Origin: JAQUCI01 sp964553255
GTDB taxonomy: Bacteria; Bacillota_I; Bacilli_A; Erysipelotrichales; Erysipelotrichaceae
Reading direction: 5' to 3'
NCBI GenBank assembly: GCA_964553255.1
Contig: CAZKJS010000040.1
Span: forward strand, 1 to 12,712
DNA: 12,712 nt
The notes under the pieces were generated by a model that saw nothing but the letters and a program-made list of their open reading frames with translations, searched no databases and was not told the DNA's origin. The position numbers and the translations under genes were made by a program. Each line of letters starts with the position of its first letter. The stretch's first letter is position 1. Of this stretch, positions 1 to 5,762 are shown in pieces.

Positions 1-641
1 GCAGGCATACTGTAATTTACAACACCATTTTCATCTGCTATAGCTTCTGGCAAATCGCCAAGAGCTTCTTCCACACTCACATAACGTTTCAAGTCAATTC
101 CATCCTCGCTGTGCGTAGGTTTAGGAAATACGAATTTTGCATCCTTCAAGCCTACAATGATTACTCTTTTTCTTCGTTGAGGAATTCCATAGTCGGCTGC
201 ATTCATAACTTGCTGTTCAATCGTATAGCCAATCTTCTTAAAAGCAATTTTAAGAAGTTCTATTATTTTTTCACCTTGCGAATTTTGGGCAGATAACAGT
301 CCCGTTACATTTTCAAACACAAAAGCCTTGGGCTGCACCTGCTCTATAATATGAATGTATTTCCAGACAAGTTGTCCTCGCTCATCTTCTACATTTCTAT
401 TTCCCGCCAAAGAAAATGACTGACAAGGTGGGCCTCCGATGACCACATCTGCGTGTGGAATCTTGCTGATATCAATTTGGTTAATATCTGCACACATAAT
501 GTGGTCACCGATATTAGCCTTATAAGTTTCAGTAGCGTTTTTGTTGTTATCAATCGCCCAGATAATATTATAGCCCTCGGCAATAAATCCCAAATCCAAT
601 CCACCGCCACCTGAGAATAAACTAACCACATTTATGCTCAC
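1..641 (-). CDS. DNA (cytosine-5-)-methyltransferase, C-terminal part beyond the window
   Basis: Transfers a methyl group from SAM to C5 of cytosine in a specific DNA sequence, normally as the protective half of a restriction-modification system. The first 213 residues are visible and hold the family motifs in order: motif I LFSGGGGLDLGF (residues 8-19, SAM binding), motif IV GGPPCQSFS with catalytic Cys73, motif VI ENV (110-112) and motif VIII QRRKR (155-159). The target recognition domain and motifs IX-X lie off the left edge. The start is GTG at 641-639, chosen because GGAGG (655-651) lies 9 bases upstream; the ATG at 646 is followed at once by an in-frame stop. Only one base separates it from the stop of the upstream adenine methyltransferase, so the two are surely co-transcribed. 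No frameshift is seen. Recognition sequence cannot be told from the visible part. Confidence 0.95.
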   Translation of the reverse strand, partial: MSINVVSLFSGGGGLDLGFIAEGYNIIWAIDNNKNATETYKANIGDHIMCADINQIDISKIPHADVVIGGPPCQSFSLAGNRNVEDERGQLVWKYIHIIEQVQPKAFVFENVTGLLSAQNSQGEKIIELLKIAFKKIGYTIEQQVMNAADYGIPQRRKRVIIVGLKDAKFVFPKPTHSEDGIDLKRYVSVEEALGDLPEAIADENGVVNYSMP

Positions 642-642
642 T

Positions 643-2091
643 TCATTTAACCTCCAATCGGTTCGATTTTATTTCAACATATCTATCCGTTATTTCTTTG
701 TAACTGATTCTACTATATTTAGAAATCAGTTTTGTGATTTCTCCTATGACGGCAGAATCTGCACTTTCAAGTAATTTGTGACTCAAAACCATCAGTTCAT
801 TTTTGTCAGAATCAGAAATCATTTCATAGTTTGGAAAGAACAATCCCTCAATATCATACCTCTGCAATTTAAGCAATCCTGCTCCGTATTTTTTTCCGCT
901 CAGTTCCAACTGATAATATGTGTAATAATTATTCAGTAAGGCGAACAGAACCCACTTATCAACTTTAGGTTTAATAACGTAAAAATTGTCTCTCGCAAGC
1001 ACACCTGTTTCGTTCATAACAAACTTCATGTCGTTACGAACAAAATAGCTAAACAAAATACCCTCCCCACAGATTTCTCGTATTTCATACCACTTGTCAC
1101 TGCTGTTAACTTTCATATACAGTGTCTTGGGTTTCTGCTCCTGAATTATTTTATTTTTCCAAAAATCCAGATAACTTGATATTTCATCAGAAACAGCATC
1201 CTCCACCGGACAGAACAAGCGGTCTAAACGAGCGTTAAGTGTAGTATATCCATCAATGCTTTTTGGCGAAGATATAATCGGCTTAAAACATCCACCATCT
1301 TCACAAAGAAGGTCTGGATTTATATACATTTCATTGCAACCTGTTGTTAACCCTCTTTTAATTGTAGCCAGTTTAGAAAATGGATAAGCAAATTCCTCGA
1401 ATGCCTTATCATCTCTTATAGAAACACTTTGTAACTCTCCATCCTTTGATTCTAAATATTCCTCGACGGTGTCAATATCCATTTTCCCTTTAACTAACTT
1501 TAGAATAACTACATCAACCAATGCTTCTCTTTCAAATACATCTCCGTGAATATGTATCTGATTTTCTATGCCACATTTGGATAGCATAGTTTTTTGAAAC
1601 TCAATTCCACTTTTTGCTTTCATCCAACTACTCGGGAAAATAACAATCAGCTGTCCACCGTTCTTCAATAAATCGATGGCTTTCATAATAAAATACATAT
1701 ACATATTTGCCGTACTTGGCAAGCCGGAAAATATGGAGTTAGAACGCAATCTCTCCTTTGTTATCCCGTATGCTTCTAATTCATCGATTTTCTCCTGTCG
1801 TATATAAGGAGGATTCATGACAATACCATCATACGCATTGGAAGCGTTATAAATAAGAAAATCGCCATTAATAAGTTTATACTGCTGGTATTTCTCTTTT
1901 GTGTTTTCAAATAAAATAGTATCCATTTCACAAGCAGTAACGTTTTCGTACTCATATTCTATAAGTGCATCCAAAAAAGAACCTGCACCAAAGCACGGAT
2001 CCATAATGGCAGCTTGCTTAGGCAAATCGAATAACGAAACCATATAACGGGCAACATTACCCTTTGTAAATACTTGACCTAAATCAGCCAT
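643..2091 (-). CDS. Adenine-N6 DNA methyltransferase, gamma class (TaqI/Eco57I-like)
   Basis: A 482-residue SAM-dependent methyltransferase expected to methylate adenine N6 in its target sequence. Motif order is X-I-IV then a C-terminal recognition region: GQVFTKGNVARYM (5-17), DPCFGAGSFL (31-40, SAM binding), then the catalytic NPPY tetrad at 93-96. The C-terminal half carries a segment like the TaqI-type specificity domain (around KLATIKRGLTTGCNEMY). There is no PD-(D/E)xK nuclease motif at the N-terminus, so it looks like a stand-alone methyltransferase rather than a type IIG fusion. The reading frame extends 12 codons further upstream, but the ATG at 2091 is preferred: AGGAGG lies nine bases before it and it avoids overlapping the upstream gene. 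It sits between a helix-turn-helix gene and a cytosine-5 methyltransferase, so the operon makes two different base modifications. Its specificity is unknown. Confidence 0.93.
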   Translation of the reverse strand: MADLGQVFTKGNVARYMVSLFDLPKQAAIMDPCFGAGSFLDALIEYEYENVTACEMDTILFENTKEKYQQYKLINGDFLIYNASNAYDGIVMNPPYIRQEKIDELEAYGITKERLRSNSIFSGLPSTANMYMYFIMKAIDLLKNGGQLIVIFPSSWMKAKSGIEFQKTMLSKCGIENQIHIHGDVFEREALVDVVILKLVKGKMDIDTVEEYLESKDGELQSVSIRDDKAFEEFAYPFSKLATIKRGLTTGCNEMYINPDLLCEDGGCFKPIISSPKSIDGYTTLNARLDRLFCPVEDAVSDEISSYLDFWKNKIIQEQKPKTLYMKVNSSDKWYEIREICGEGILFSYFVRNDMKFVMNETGVLARDNFYVIKPKVDKWVLFALLNNYYTYYQLELSGKKYGAGLLKLQRYDIEGLFFPNYEMISDSDKNELMVLSHKLLESADSAVIGEITKLISKYSRISYKEITDRYVEIKSNRLEVK

Positions 2092-2107
2092 TTCATTGTT
2101 CCTCCTG

Positions 2108-2299
2108 TTAGATAGCACTTTTTCCACTTTTAACCCAAGCGTCTAATTCAGAAGATTTAAACTTCCACTGCTTTCCGATTTTATGGGCGGGAATTCCGGT
2201 GTTCTTTTTAATCCAGTCTCTAACTGTAATAGGCTTAACGCCTAAATATTCTGCGGCCTCTTCAATGCCTATCCATTTATCGTTCATCATTTCATTCAC
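2108..2299 (-). CDS. Small helix-turn-helix DNA-binding protein, excisionase family
   Basis: A 63-residue protein that is almost entirely one MerR/excisionase-type winged helix-turn-helix: IGIEEAAEYLGVKPITVRDW (residues 10-29) is the helix-turn-helix, followed by the wing KIGKQWKFKSSELDAWV (40-56). Such proteins act either as recombination directionality factors or as small transcription regulators. Here it is the first gene of the methyltransferase operon, so a controller role is plausible (inference). The frame opens at ATG 2332, but that codon lies only about six bases from the predicted transcription start and has no ribosome binding site. GAGGTGA (2311-2305) placed just ahead of GTG 2299 matches the 16S 3' end well, so I chose GTG; ATG 2290 is another option. 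Seventeen bases separate its stop from the next start, with AGGAGG between. Confidence 0.82.
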   Translation of the reverse strand: MNEMMNDKWIGIEEAAEYLGVKPITVRDWIKKNTGIPAHKIGKQWKFKSSELDAWVKSGKSAI

Positions 2300-2344
2300 T
2301 ATTTTCACCTCGTCAAATGTTGATGGATACATAATACCATTCTT

Positions 2345-2373
2345 ATTATATCACGAAGGCACTCTGTTTTCAA
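2345..2373 (-). promoter_or_regulatory. Sigma-A type promoter of the HTH-methyltransferase operon
   Basis: On the minus strand TTGAAA (2373-2368) and a consensus TATAAT (2350-2345) are separated by exactly 17 bases. Transcription should start near 2338. It is the only good promoter between the nuclease gene and the HTH gene and would drive the HTH, adenine and cytosine methyltransferase genes. Prediction by sequence only. Confidence 0.75.
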
Positions 2374-2381
2374 TGGTTTAT

Positions 2382-2414
2382 ATGATGTTTCTTGATATTT
2401 GATGATATTTCTTG
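2382..2414. repeat. Two 13-base direct repeats 20 bases apart upstream of the operon promoter
   Basis: ATGATGTTTCTTG (2382-2394) is repeated as ATGATATTTCTTG (2402-2414), one mismatch, with a period of 20 bases, close to two helical turns. The pair sits just upstream of the -35 box, centred near -50 and -70 from the predicted start. The position suggests an operator for a dimeric or tandem-binding regulator, possibly the HTH protein of the same operon (inference). Confidence 0.6.
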
Positions 2415-2426
2415 CAAACAAACCAT

Positions 2427-2467
2427 AAAGAAAACCCGAGAGCCAGAAGAATACCTCCAACCCTCGG
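2427..2467 (-). terminator. Possible terminator after the DUF4268 gene
   Basis: Reading the minus strand, CCGAG (2467-2463) can pair with CTCGG (2440-2436), followed by a GTTTTCTTT tract (2435-2427). The stem is short (5 base pairs) and the loop long (22 bases), so this is a weak call. It lies between the nuclease gene and the next promoter, where a terminator would be expected. Confidence 0.35.
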
Positions 2468-2497
2468 AACGTTTTGCTTTCAAGCCACCTCAGTATT
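2457..2497. repeat. Imperfect 43-base repeat, copy downstream of the DUF4268 gene
   Basis: This stretch lies just past the stop of the nuclease gene and resembles 3598-3640, which lies just past the stop of rlmD, in the same orientation. Shared blocks are CCAAC, CTCGGAA, TTTCAAGCC and GTATT; by eye about three quarters of positions agree with two small gaps. The two copies bracket the nuclease gene. Confidence 0.5.
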
Positions 2498-2504
2498 CAA
2501 TTGC

Positions 2505-3437
2505 TTATAAATACTTTTTGAACGCCTTTTTCATTTTGATTGCCACATCCATCATCCAATCAAACTGTTCTGACCAAGTATCCTTGTTATCGAAATCGAC
2601 CGTCTTATACACCAGGATACGGCTTGCTTTTTTCTCCGGAAGTTCATTCCACTCAAGCTGCACACCCATTTCCTGTTCAATGGCAGCCTTGTTGGAATAG
2701 AATTTATGATACAGTTCCTTGTCATCAGAAATATACCATTCCACAAGAGCGTGGTTGTATTTTCTTATCTGCGACATACTAATGTGGCAAGCAGATGAGC
2801 CGACACTGAATGTCATCCAATGGTCTTTGCTTGCCTTTCTCTTATTGAACTGCTTTGCAAATGCATGGTTTTGGAATGCATAATCATTGAAAGCAACCCA
2901 ATAATCATATCTCGCTTGCAGCGTAGGGGAATTGCTGGTGTTACGCTTGATTTCCTTTGTCCAGTCATTCGGCTTTTCTACCACTTCGAACTTAACGGCA
3001 ATATCAGAACTTCCGATTTGATACAGTTTAATTTCTACCAGGAAGAAAGCAATATTCTCATCAGTGTGATTATTCAGCCATTCGATAGCCGAGCGATGTT
3101 CTTCTCTTGCTCTCTTTACAACCCAAATCACGATATCAGCAGATTTACCGGATGCATATGTAATCAATTTACCAAGATGGTCATGGTTTGTATCTTCAAG
3201 CTGATTCTCGATGATGATTTTTCTGTCCGTTCCGGTTTCGGTTGCATAAATGTCTACATTGAAATCTCCAACACTGGACTCCGTTTCATCGACGGTAATC
3301 TCCAAGCCAACGGCATCCGCCAGTAACGCAAGATTATCCTCTTCTGCCAGCCAAGGAGTGAAGTCTATTGCCTCATGTGGCCATACCTTTCTCAAGTCTT
3401 TTATTTCTTTCAATTTTCCTAAATTAATCAACTCCAT
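2505..3437 (-). CDS. DUF4268-family protein, predicted PD-(D/E)xK-like nuclease
   Basis: A 310-residue soluble protein that I recognise as DUF4268 family from its N-terminal LGKL...DLRKVWPHEAIDFTPWL and C-terminal layout. Residues 55-97 look like a PD-(D/E)xK nuclease core: Asp62 in FNVDIY, then Glu77-x-Gln79 (IIIENQ, with Gln where Lys is usual), then HDHLGK (85-90); Glu22 could be the helix-1 acid. The C-terminal third has the conserved run WNELPEKKASR. Biochemical function is not established to my knowledge; a DNA-cutting role is inference from fold pattern and from its place beside two DNA methyltransferases. ATG 3437 lies only one base after AAGGAGG, too close; TTG 3431 has a seven-base spacing and may be the real start. 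Its base composition is richer in G+C than the core genes. Full length, no frameshift. Confidence 0.85.
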   Translation of the reverse strand: MELINLGKLKEIKDLRKVWPHEAIDFTPWLAEEDNLALLADAVGLEITVDETESSVGDFNVDIYATETGTDRKIIIENQLEDTNHDHLGKLITYASGKSADIVIWVVKRAREEHRSAIEWLNNHTDENIAFFLVEIKLYQIGSSDIAVKFEVVEKPNDWTKEIKRNTSNSPTLQARYDYWVAFNDYAFQNHAFAKQFNKRKASKDHWMTFSVGSSACHISMSQIRKYNHALVEWYISDDKELYHKFYSNKAAIEQEMGVQLEWNELPEKKASRILVYKTVDFDNKDTWSEQFDWMMDVAIKMKKAFKKYL

Positions 3438-3463
3438 TCCTCCTTGCCGTGCAATTAACTATT

Positions 3464-3534
3464 CTATCAACTCAACAATAGGCAAAATCATCTTGTCCAC
3501 TCGACTTTGCCCATTTTCGACCTGTCAACTCAAC
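3464..3534. repeat. Three 13-base direct repeats at 29-base intervals
   Basis: CTATCAACTCAAC (3464-3476), TTGTCCACTCGAC (3493-3505) and CTGTCAACTCAAC (3522-3534) fit YTRTCMACTCRAC and start exactly 29 bases apart. The spacer segments are AT-rich and only loosely alike. They occupy the gene-free junction between rlmD and the nuclease gene. Regularly spaced short direct repeats next to an integration site resemble arm-type sites for an integrase or excisionase, or operator repeats; no protein partner is visible. Confidence 0.6.
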
Positions 3535-3572
3535 CTATCGTTTTCACCATAAGCTGGGTGTTAAATCTTCCG

Positions 3573-3593
3573 CTTGGCAGCCGTCAAACCAAG
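3573..3593. repeat. Short inverted repeat in the junction region
   Basis: CTTGG (3573-3577) pairs with CCAAG (3589-3593) over an 11-base gap; the outer CG pair continues if one A is bulged. No U-tract follows on either strand, so it is not called a terminator. It could be part of an attachment site. Confidence 0.35.
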
Positions 3594-3597
3594 ACGC

Positions 3598-3640
3598 CCA
3601 ACTCTCGGAAATGCCTTGTTTTCAAGCCTTTTTCGGTATT
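3598..3640. repeat. Imperfect 43-base repeat, copy at the rlmD stop codon
   Basis: This is the partner of 2457-2497, in the same orientation, ending in the rlmD stop codon. The remaining gene-free DNA between here and 3438 holds the inverted repeat and the three 29-base-phased repeats; a TTGACA (3528-3523, minus strand) lies within it but no convincing -10 box follows at the right distance. Confidence 0.5.
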
Positions 3641-3685
3641 TACTTCTGTACTTTTGACATCAACACTACGCACTCGACATGATAC
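3640..3685. other. Candidate attachment site of an integrated element at the 3' end of rlmD
   Basis: The 3' end of rlmD (rumA) is a known integration site for integrative and conjugative elements in streptococci and other Firmicutes. Here the gene is complete, and composition changes right after its stop: the DNA beyond is richer in G+C, carries repeats and then defence-type genes. The second att copy and the integrase are not in the window, so this is inference from context. Confidence 0.35.
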
Positions 3686-4965
3686 GTATTAGGAAACATA
3701 TCCACCGGTCTTGCTCTAATAGCTTGATAACCGTCTTGAGCGAATAATGCTAGATCTCTTGCTAGTGTAGCTGGATTACATGAAATATATACAACTTTAT
3801 TAGGATTGAGTTTGATTATAGTATCGATGGTTGCTTTATCGCAACCTTTTCGTGGTGGATCAACAAATATCACATCAAAATGTTCATCTTTATCAAGTAA
3901 TTCTTGTGTAACTTCATTAGCGTCACCACAATAGAATTCGATATTATTAACACCATTGGTCAAGGCGTTTTGTTTTGCGTCTTTAATGGCATCAGCGACG
4001 ATATCAATACCTATCACTTTCTTGACATATTGACTAGCAATAATACCGATTGTTCCCACACCACAATAAAGATCAAGTAATACATCATCTTTACTTAAAT
4101 CAGCCATGTCATAAGCTAATTGATATAACTCTTTAGTTTGATATGAGTTGACTTGATAAAATGATTTACTTGATATTAAAAATTCATAACCCATTAACTC
4201 ATCAAGGATTTGATTTTTACCATAAATAGTTTTCTCTTTTTTACCTAGAATGGTATTGCCTTTGTCTTTATTTATATTAAGAATAATGCTTTTGACCTCT
4301 TTGATCTTACTTAATGCATTCACTATCTCATTTCTATTAGGTATGTTATTTTGATTTATCACAAACACGATCATAATTTCATTACGACTAAATGCATGTT
4401 TGATCAGAATATGTTTGACGATATCTTTAAGCCGGTAAATATTTAAAAGTGCTAGTGCTTTGTTATAAACATCATTAGCAAGATCACTTTGCAAGATGCA
4501 CTTATCAATAGGAATGATATCATGGGTATTTGCACGATAAAAACCCCCAACAATTTCCTCTTGATCATAACTAAGTGGTATTTGTACTTTATTACGATAA
4601 GCTACTGGGGTTTGCATACCAATGATAGGTTCAATCTTTACATTAAACGCGCTTTCAAGTAAACGCTTTACATAATTTTGTTTAAAAGTTAGTTGCTCAA
4701 AGTAACTCAAATGAAGTAATTGGCAACCACCACAACTAGGGTAATAAATACAAGGTGATTCAACTCGTTCTTTTGATGGGGTTAATAGTTTTTTAATTAT
4801 TCCATATCCATGATCTTTTTTAACAGCGATTATTTGGATCTCCGCTTTTTCATTCATCATCAATCCTTTAACAAACACACAGAAACCATCATGTTTAACT
4901 ACACCAAAACCCATGTATGAATAATCAGTGCATTGATTGATAATAATGTCATTTTTCTTGATCAT
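3640..4965 (-). CDS. rlmD: 23S rRNA (uracil-5-)-methyltransferase, RlmCD/RlmD (RumA) family
   Basis: Makes m5U in 23S rRNA; in Gram-positives one enzyme (RlmCD) may modify both U747 and U1939. The 441-residue protein has an N-terminal TRAM RNA-binding domain (about 1-60), the iron-sulfur cysteines C72, C78 and C81 (PCIYYPSCGGCQ) with a fourth in DKCILQSD, the SAM motif LLDLYCGVGTIGI, FVDPPRKGCD, the nucleophile Cys396 in SCNPATLARDL, and Glu431 in YHVEC. The 35-residue gap from Cys to Glu equals that of E. coli RumA (389 to 424). The frame is open 32 codons further upstream, but ATG 4965 fits the TRAM start and avoids overlapping the neighbour. That ATG has no nearby ribosome binding site and lies in the U-tract of a hairpin. 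Its 3' end borders the accessory region. Confidence 0.93.
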   Translation of the reverse strand: MIKKNDIIINQCTDYSYMGFGVVKHDGFCVFVKGLMMNEKAEIQIIAVKKDHGYGIIKKLLTPSKERVESPCIYYPSCGGCQLLHLSYFEQLTFKQNYVKRLLESAFNVKIEPIIGMQTPVAYRNKVQIPLSYDQEEIVGGFYRANTHDIIPIDKCILQSDLANDVYNKALALLNIYRLKDIVKHILIKHAFSRNEIMIVFVINQNNIPNRNEIVNALSKIKEVKSIILNINKDKGNTILGKKEKTIYGKNQILDELMGYEFLISSKSFYQVNSYQTKELYQLAYDMADLSKDDVLLDLYCGVGTIGIIASQYVKKVIGIDIVADAIKDAKQNALTNGVNNIEFYCGDANEVTQELLDKDEHFDVIFVDPPRKGCDKATIDTIIKLNPNKVVYISCNPATLARDLALFAQDGYQAIRARPVDMFPNTYHVECVVLMSKVQK

Positions 4966-4990
4966 AAAAAATAGGCAAGTTATGCTTGCC
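4966..4990 (-). terminator. Terminator-like hairpin overlapping the rlmD start
   Basis: On the minus strand GGCAAG... is read as a perfect 6-base-pair stem (arms 4990-4985 and 4979-4974, loop 4984-4980) followed by TATTTTTT (4973-4966). It starts right after the stop of the upstream membrane-protein gene and its U-tract runs into the rlmD ATG at 4965. It may end part of the transcripts, or modulate rlmD translation. Confidence 0.65.
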
Positions 4991-5614
4991 TTATTCTCCT
5001 GCTTCTTGGTCAGTTTCACCATCAACGTTGCCGCTAGCAACATTGTCGCCTCTAAGTTCATCAGCGAGTTCTTGATTACGTGCTTGTGACACTAATTCTG
5101 TCAGTGGTTCTAACATAGCTGCGTTTTTGTTAGTGATGTAATAAATGAAATCAAATTCAATGCTTGGATCAGTGACATTATAGGTATGTATCTCAAGATC
5201 ATATTGTTTCATTGTATCAGCCTTAGAAAAGTAAATATCAACAGGAAACACTTCATTTACCTTACTATAAATCGCATTTATCAATGCTTCATAATCACTT
5301 TGTGCTAAATCATTTTTAACATCAACATAAACTCTTAGTGTTGATACCTTAAGTATTATCACTACATCTTCAACTTCACTTAGATTACTTATCGATTGAT
5401 CTAATTCATCAATTGCCGTTTGCTTGATATCAACATTTCTTTCATTAGCGATTCGATCACCATTGATTGGTTTGCCAGATTCAAAATAAGCTTGAAATAT
5501 GATGACACCAAAAAAAGTAACTGGAATCATTATTAGTATTAATCCGATAGTCAACAAGGTGTTTGCTTTTGACCACTTGAATATCTTCTTGGTTTTATCA
5601 TTAATTTTTGACAT
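4991..5614 (-). CDS. Unrecognised single-pass membrane-anchored protein
   Basis: I do not recognise this 207-residue protein. It has a basic cytoplasmic start (KTKKIFKWSK), one membrane segment at about residues 19-43, then a domain that should lie outside the cell by the positive-inside rule. That domain (about 60-165) predicts as alternating strands and helices, with SEVEDVVIILKVSTLRVYVD followed by a helix and a second strand pair, a layout loosely like small extracytoplasmic domains such as those of YhcN/YlaJ or the C-terminus of CamS (visual impression only). The last 25 residues are acidic and low in complexity. There is no lipobox. A good AAGGAAG site lies eight bases before ATG 5614. 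It has its own promoter just upstream and precedes rlmD, with a terminator-like hairpin between. Confidence 0.8.
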   Translation of the reverse strand: MSKINDKTKKIFKWSKANTLLTIGLILIMIPVTFFGVIIFQAYFESGKPINGDRIANERNVDIKQTAIDELDQSISNLSEVEDVVIILKVSTLRVYVDVKNDLAQSDYEALINAIYSKVNEVFPVDIYFSKADTMKQYDLEIHTYNVTDPSIEFDFIYYITNKNAAMLEPLTELVSQARNQELADELRGDNVASGNVDGETDQEAGE

Positions 5615-5672
5615 GTATATTCTTCCTTTTATCGTAACTTAGATAATATAATAAGATACAACGATTAATTAT

Positions 5673-5721
5673 GCTTTGGCATTATCTTAAGTTTTCATTA
5701 ATATAACTAATATGCCATAGC
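5673..5721 (-). promoter_or_regulatory. Stem-loop at the 5' end of the membrane-protein transcript
   Basis: On the minus strand GCTATGGCAT (5721-5712) pairs with ATGCCAAAGC (5682-5673): nine pairs with one A-A mismatch, enclosing a 29-base AT-rich loop. The first base matches the predicted transcription start, so the roughly 107-base leader would begin with this hairpin. It could protect the mRNA 5' end. No known riboswitch was recognised. The rest of the 148-base gap 5615-5762 is AT-rich with no gene. Confidence 0.45.
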
Positions 5722-5727
5722 GCATAC

Positions 5728-5757
5728 ATTATAACCTTTTTTAATCAAAGTTGACAA
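5728..5757 (-). promoter_or_regulatory. Promoter of the membrane-protein (and probably rlmD) unit
   Basis: TTGTCA (5757-5752) and TATAAT (5733-5728) are 18 bases apart on the minus strand, giving a start near 5721. It begins six bases past the camS stop, so camS and this unit have almost no spacer. No terminator was found between camS and this promoter, so read-through from the pcrA-ligA-camS operon is likely. Confidence 0.65.
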
Positions 5758-5762
5758 GTTGA

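Noticed and set aside
389..631. 80-codon minus-strand open frame
   Set aside because: It is a shadow of the cytosine-5 methyltransferase, whose true frame holds all catalytic motifs here.
643..645. Mycoplasma genetic code (TGA as Trp) given the AT-rich core
   Set aside because: TGA ends the adenine methyltransferase frame just before a good start, and Trp codons in pcrA and ligA are TGG.
2820..3326. 168-codon plus-strand open frame
   Set aside because: It lies opposite the DUF4268 coding frame, has no ribosome binding site and gives no recognisable protein.
3464..3534. Possible small CRISPR array (regular 29-base spacing)
   Set aside because: Repeat units are only 13 bases and imperfect, with three copies and no cas genes; better explained as protein-binding repeats.
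3250..3692. Two plus-strand open frames across the rlmD junction
   Set aside because: They overlap nuclease and rlmD ends antisense, have no start signals and low-complexity translations.
5615..5762. Possible riboswitch in the 148-base leader and gap
   Set aside because: Only one simple stem-loop is visible, with no known aptamer motif and no terminator before the gene.
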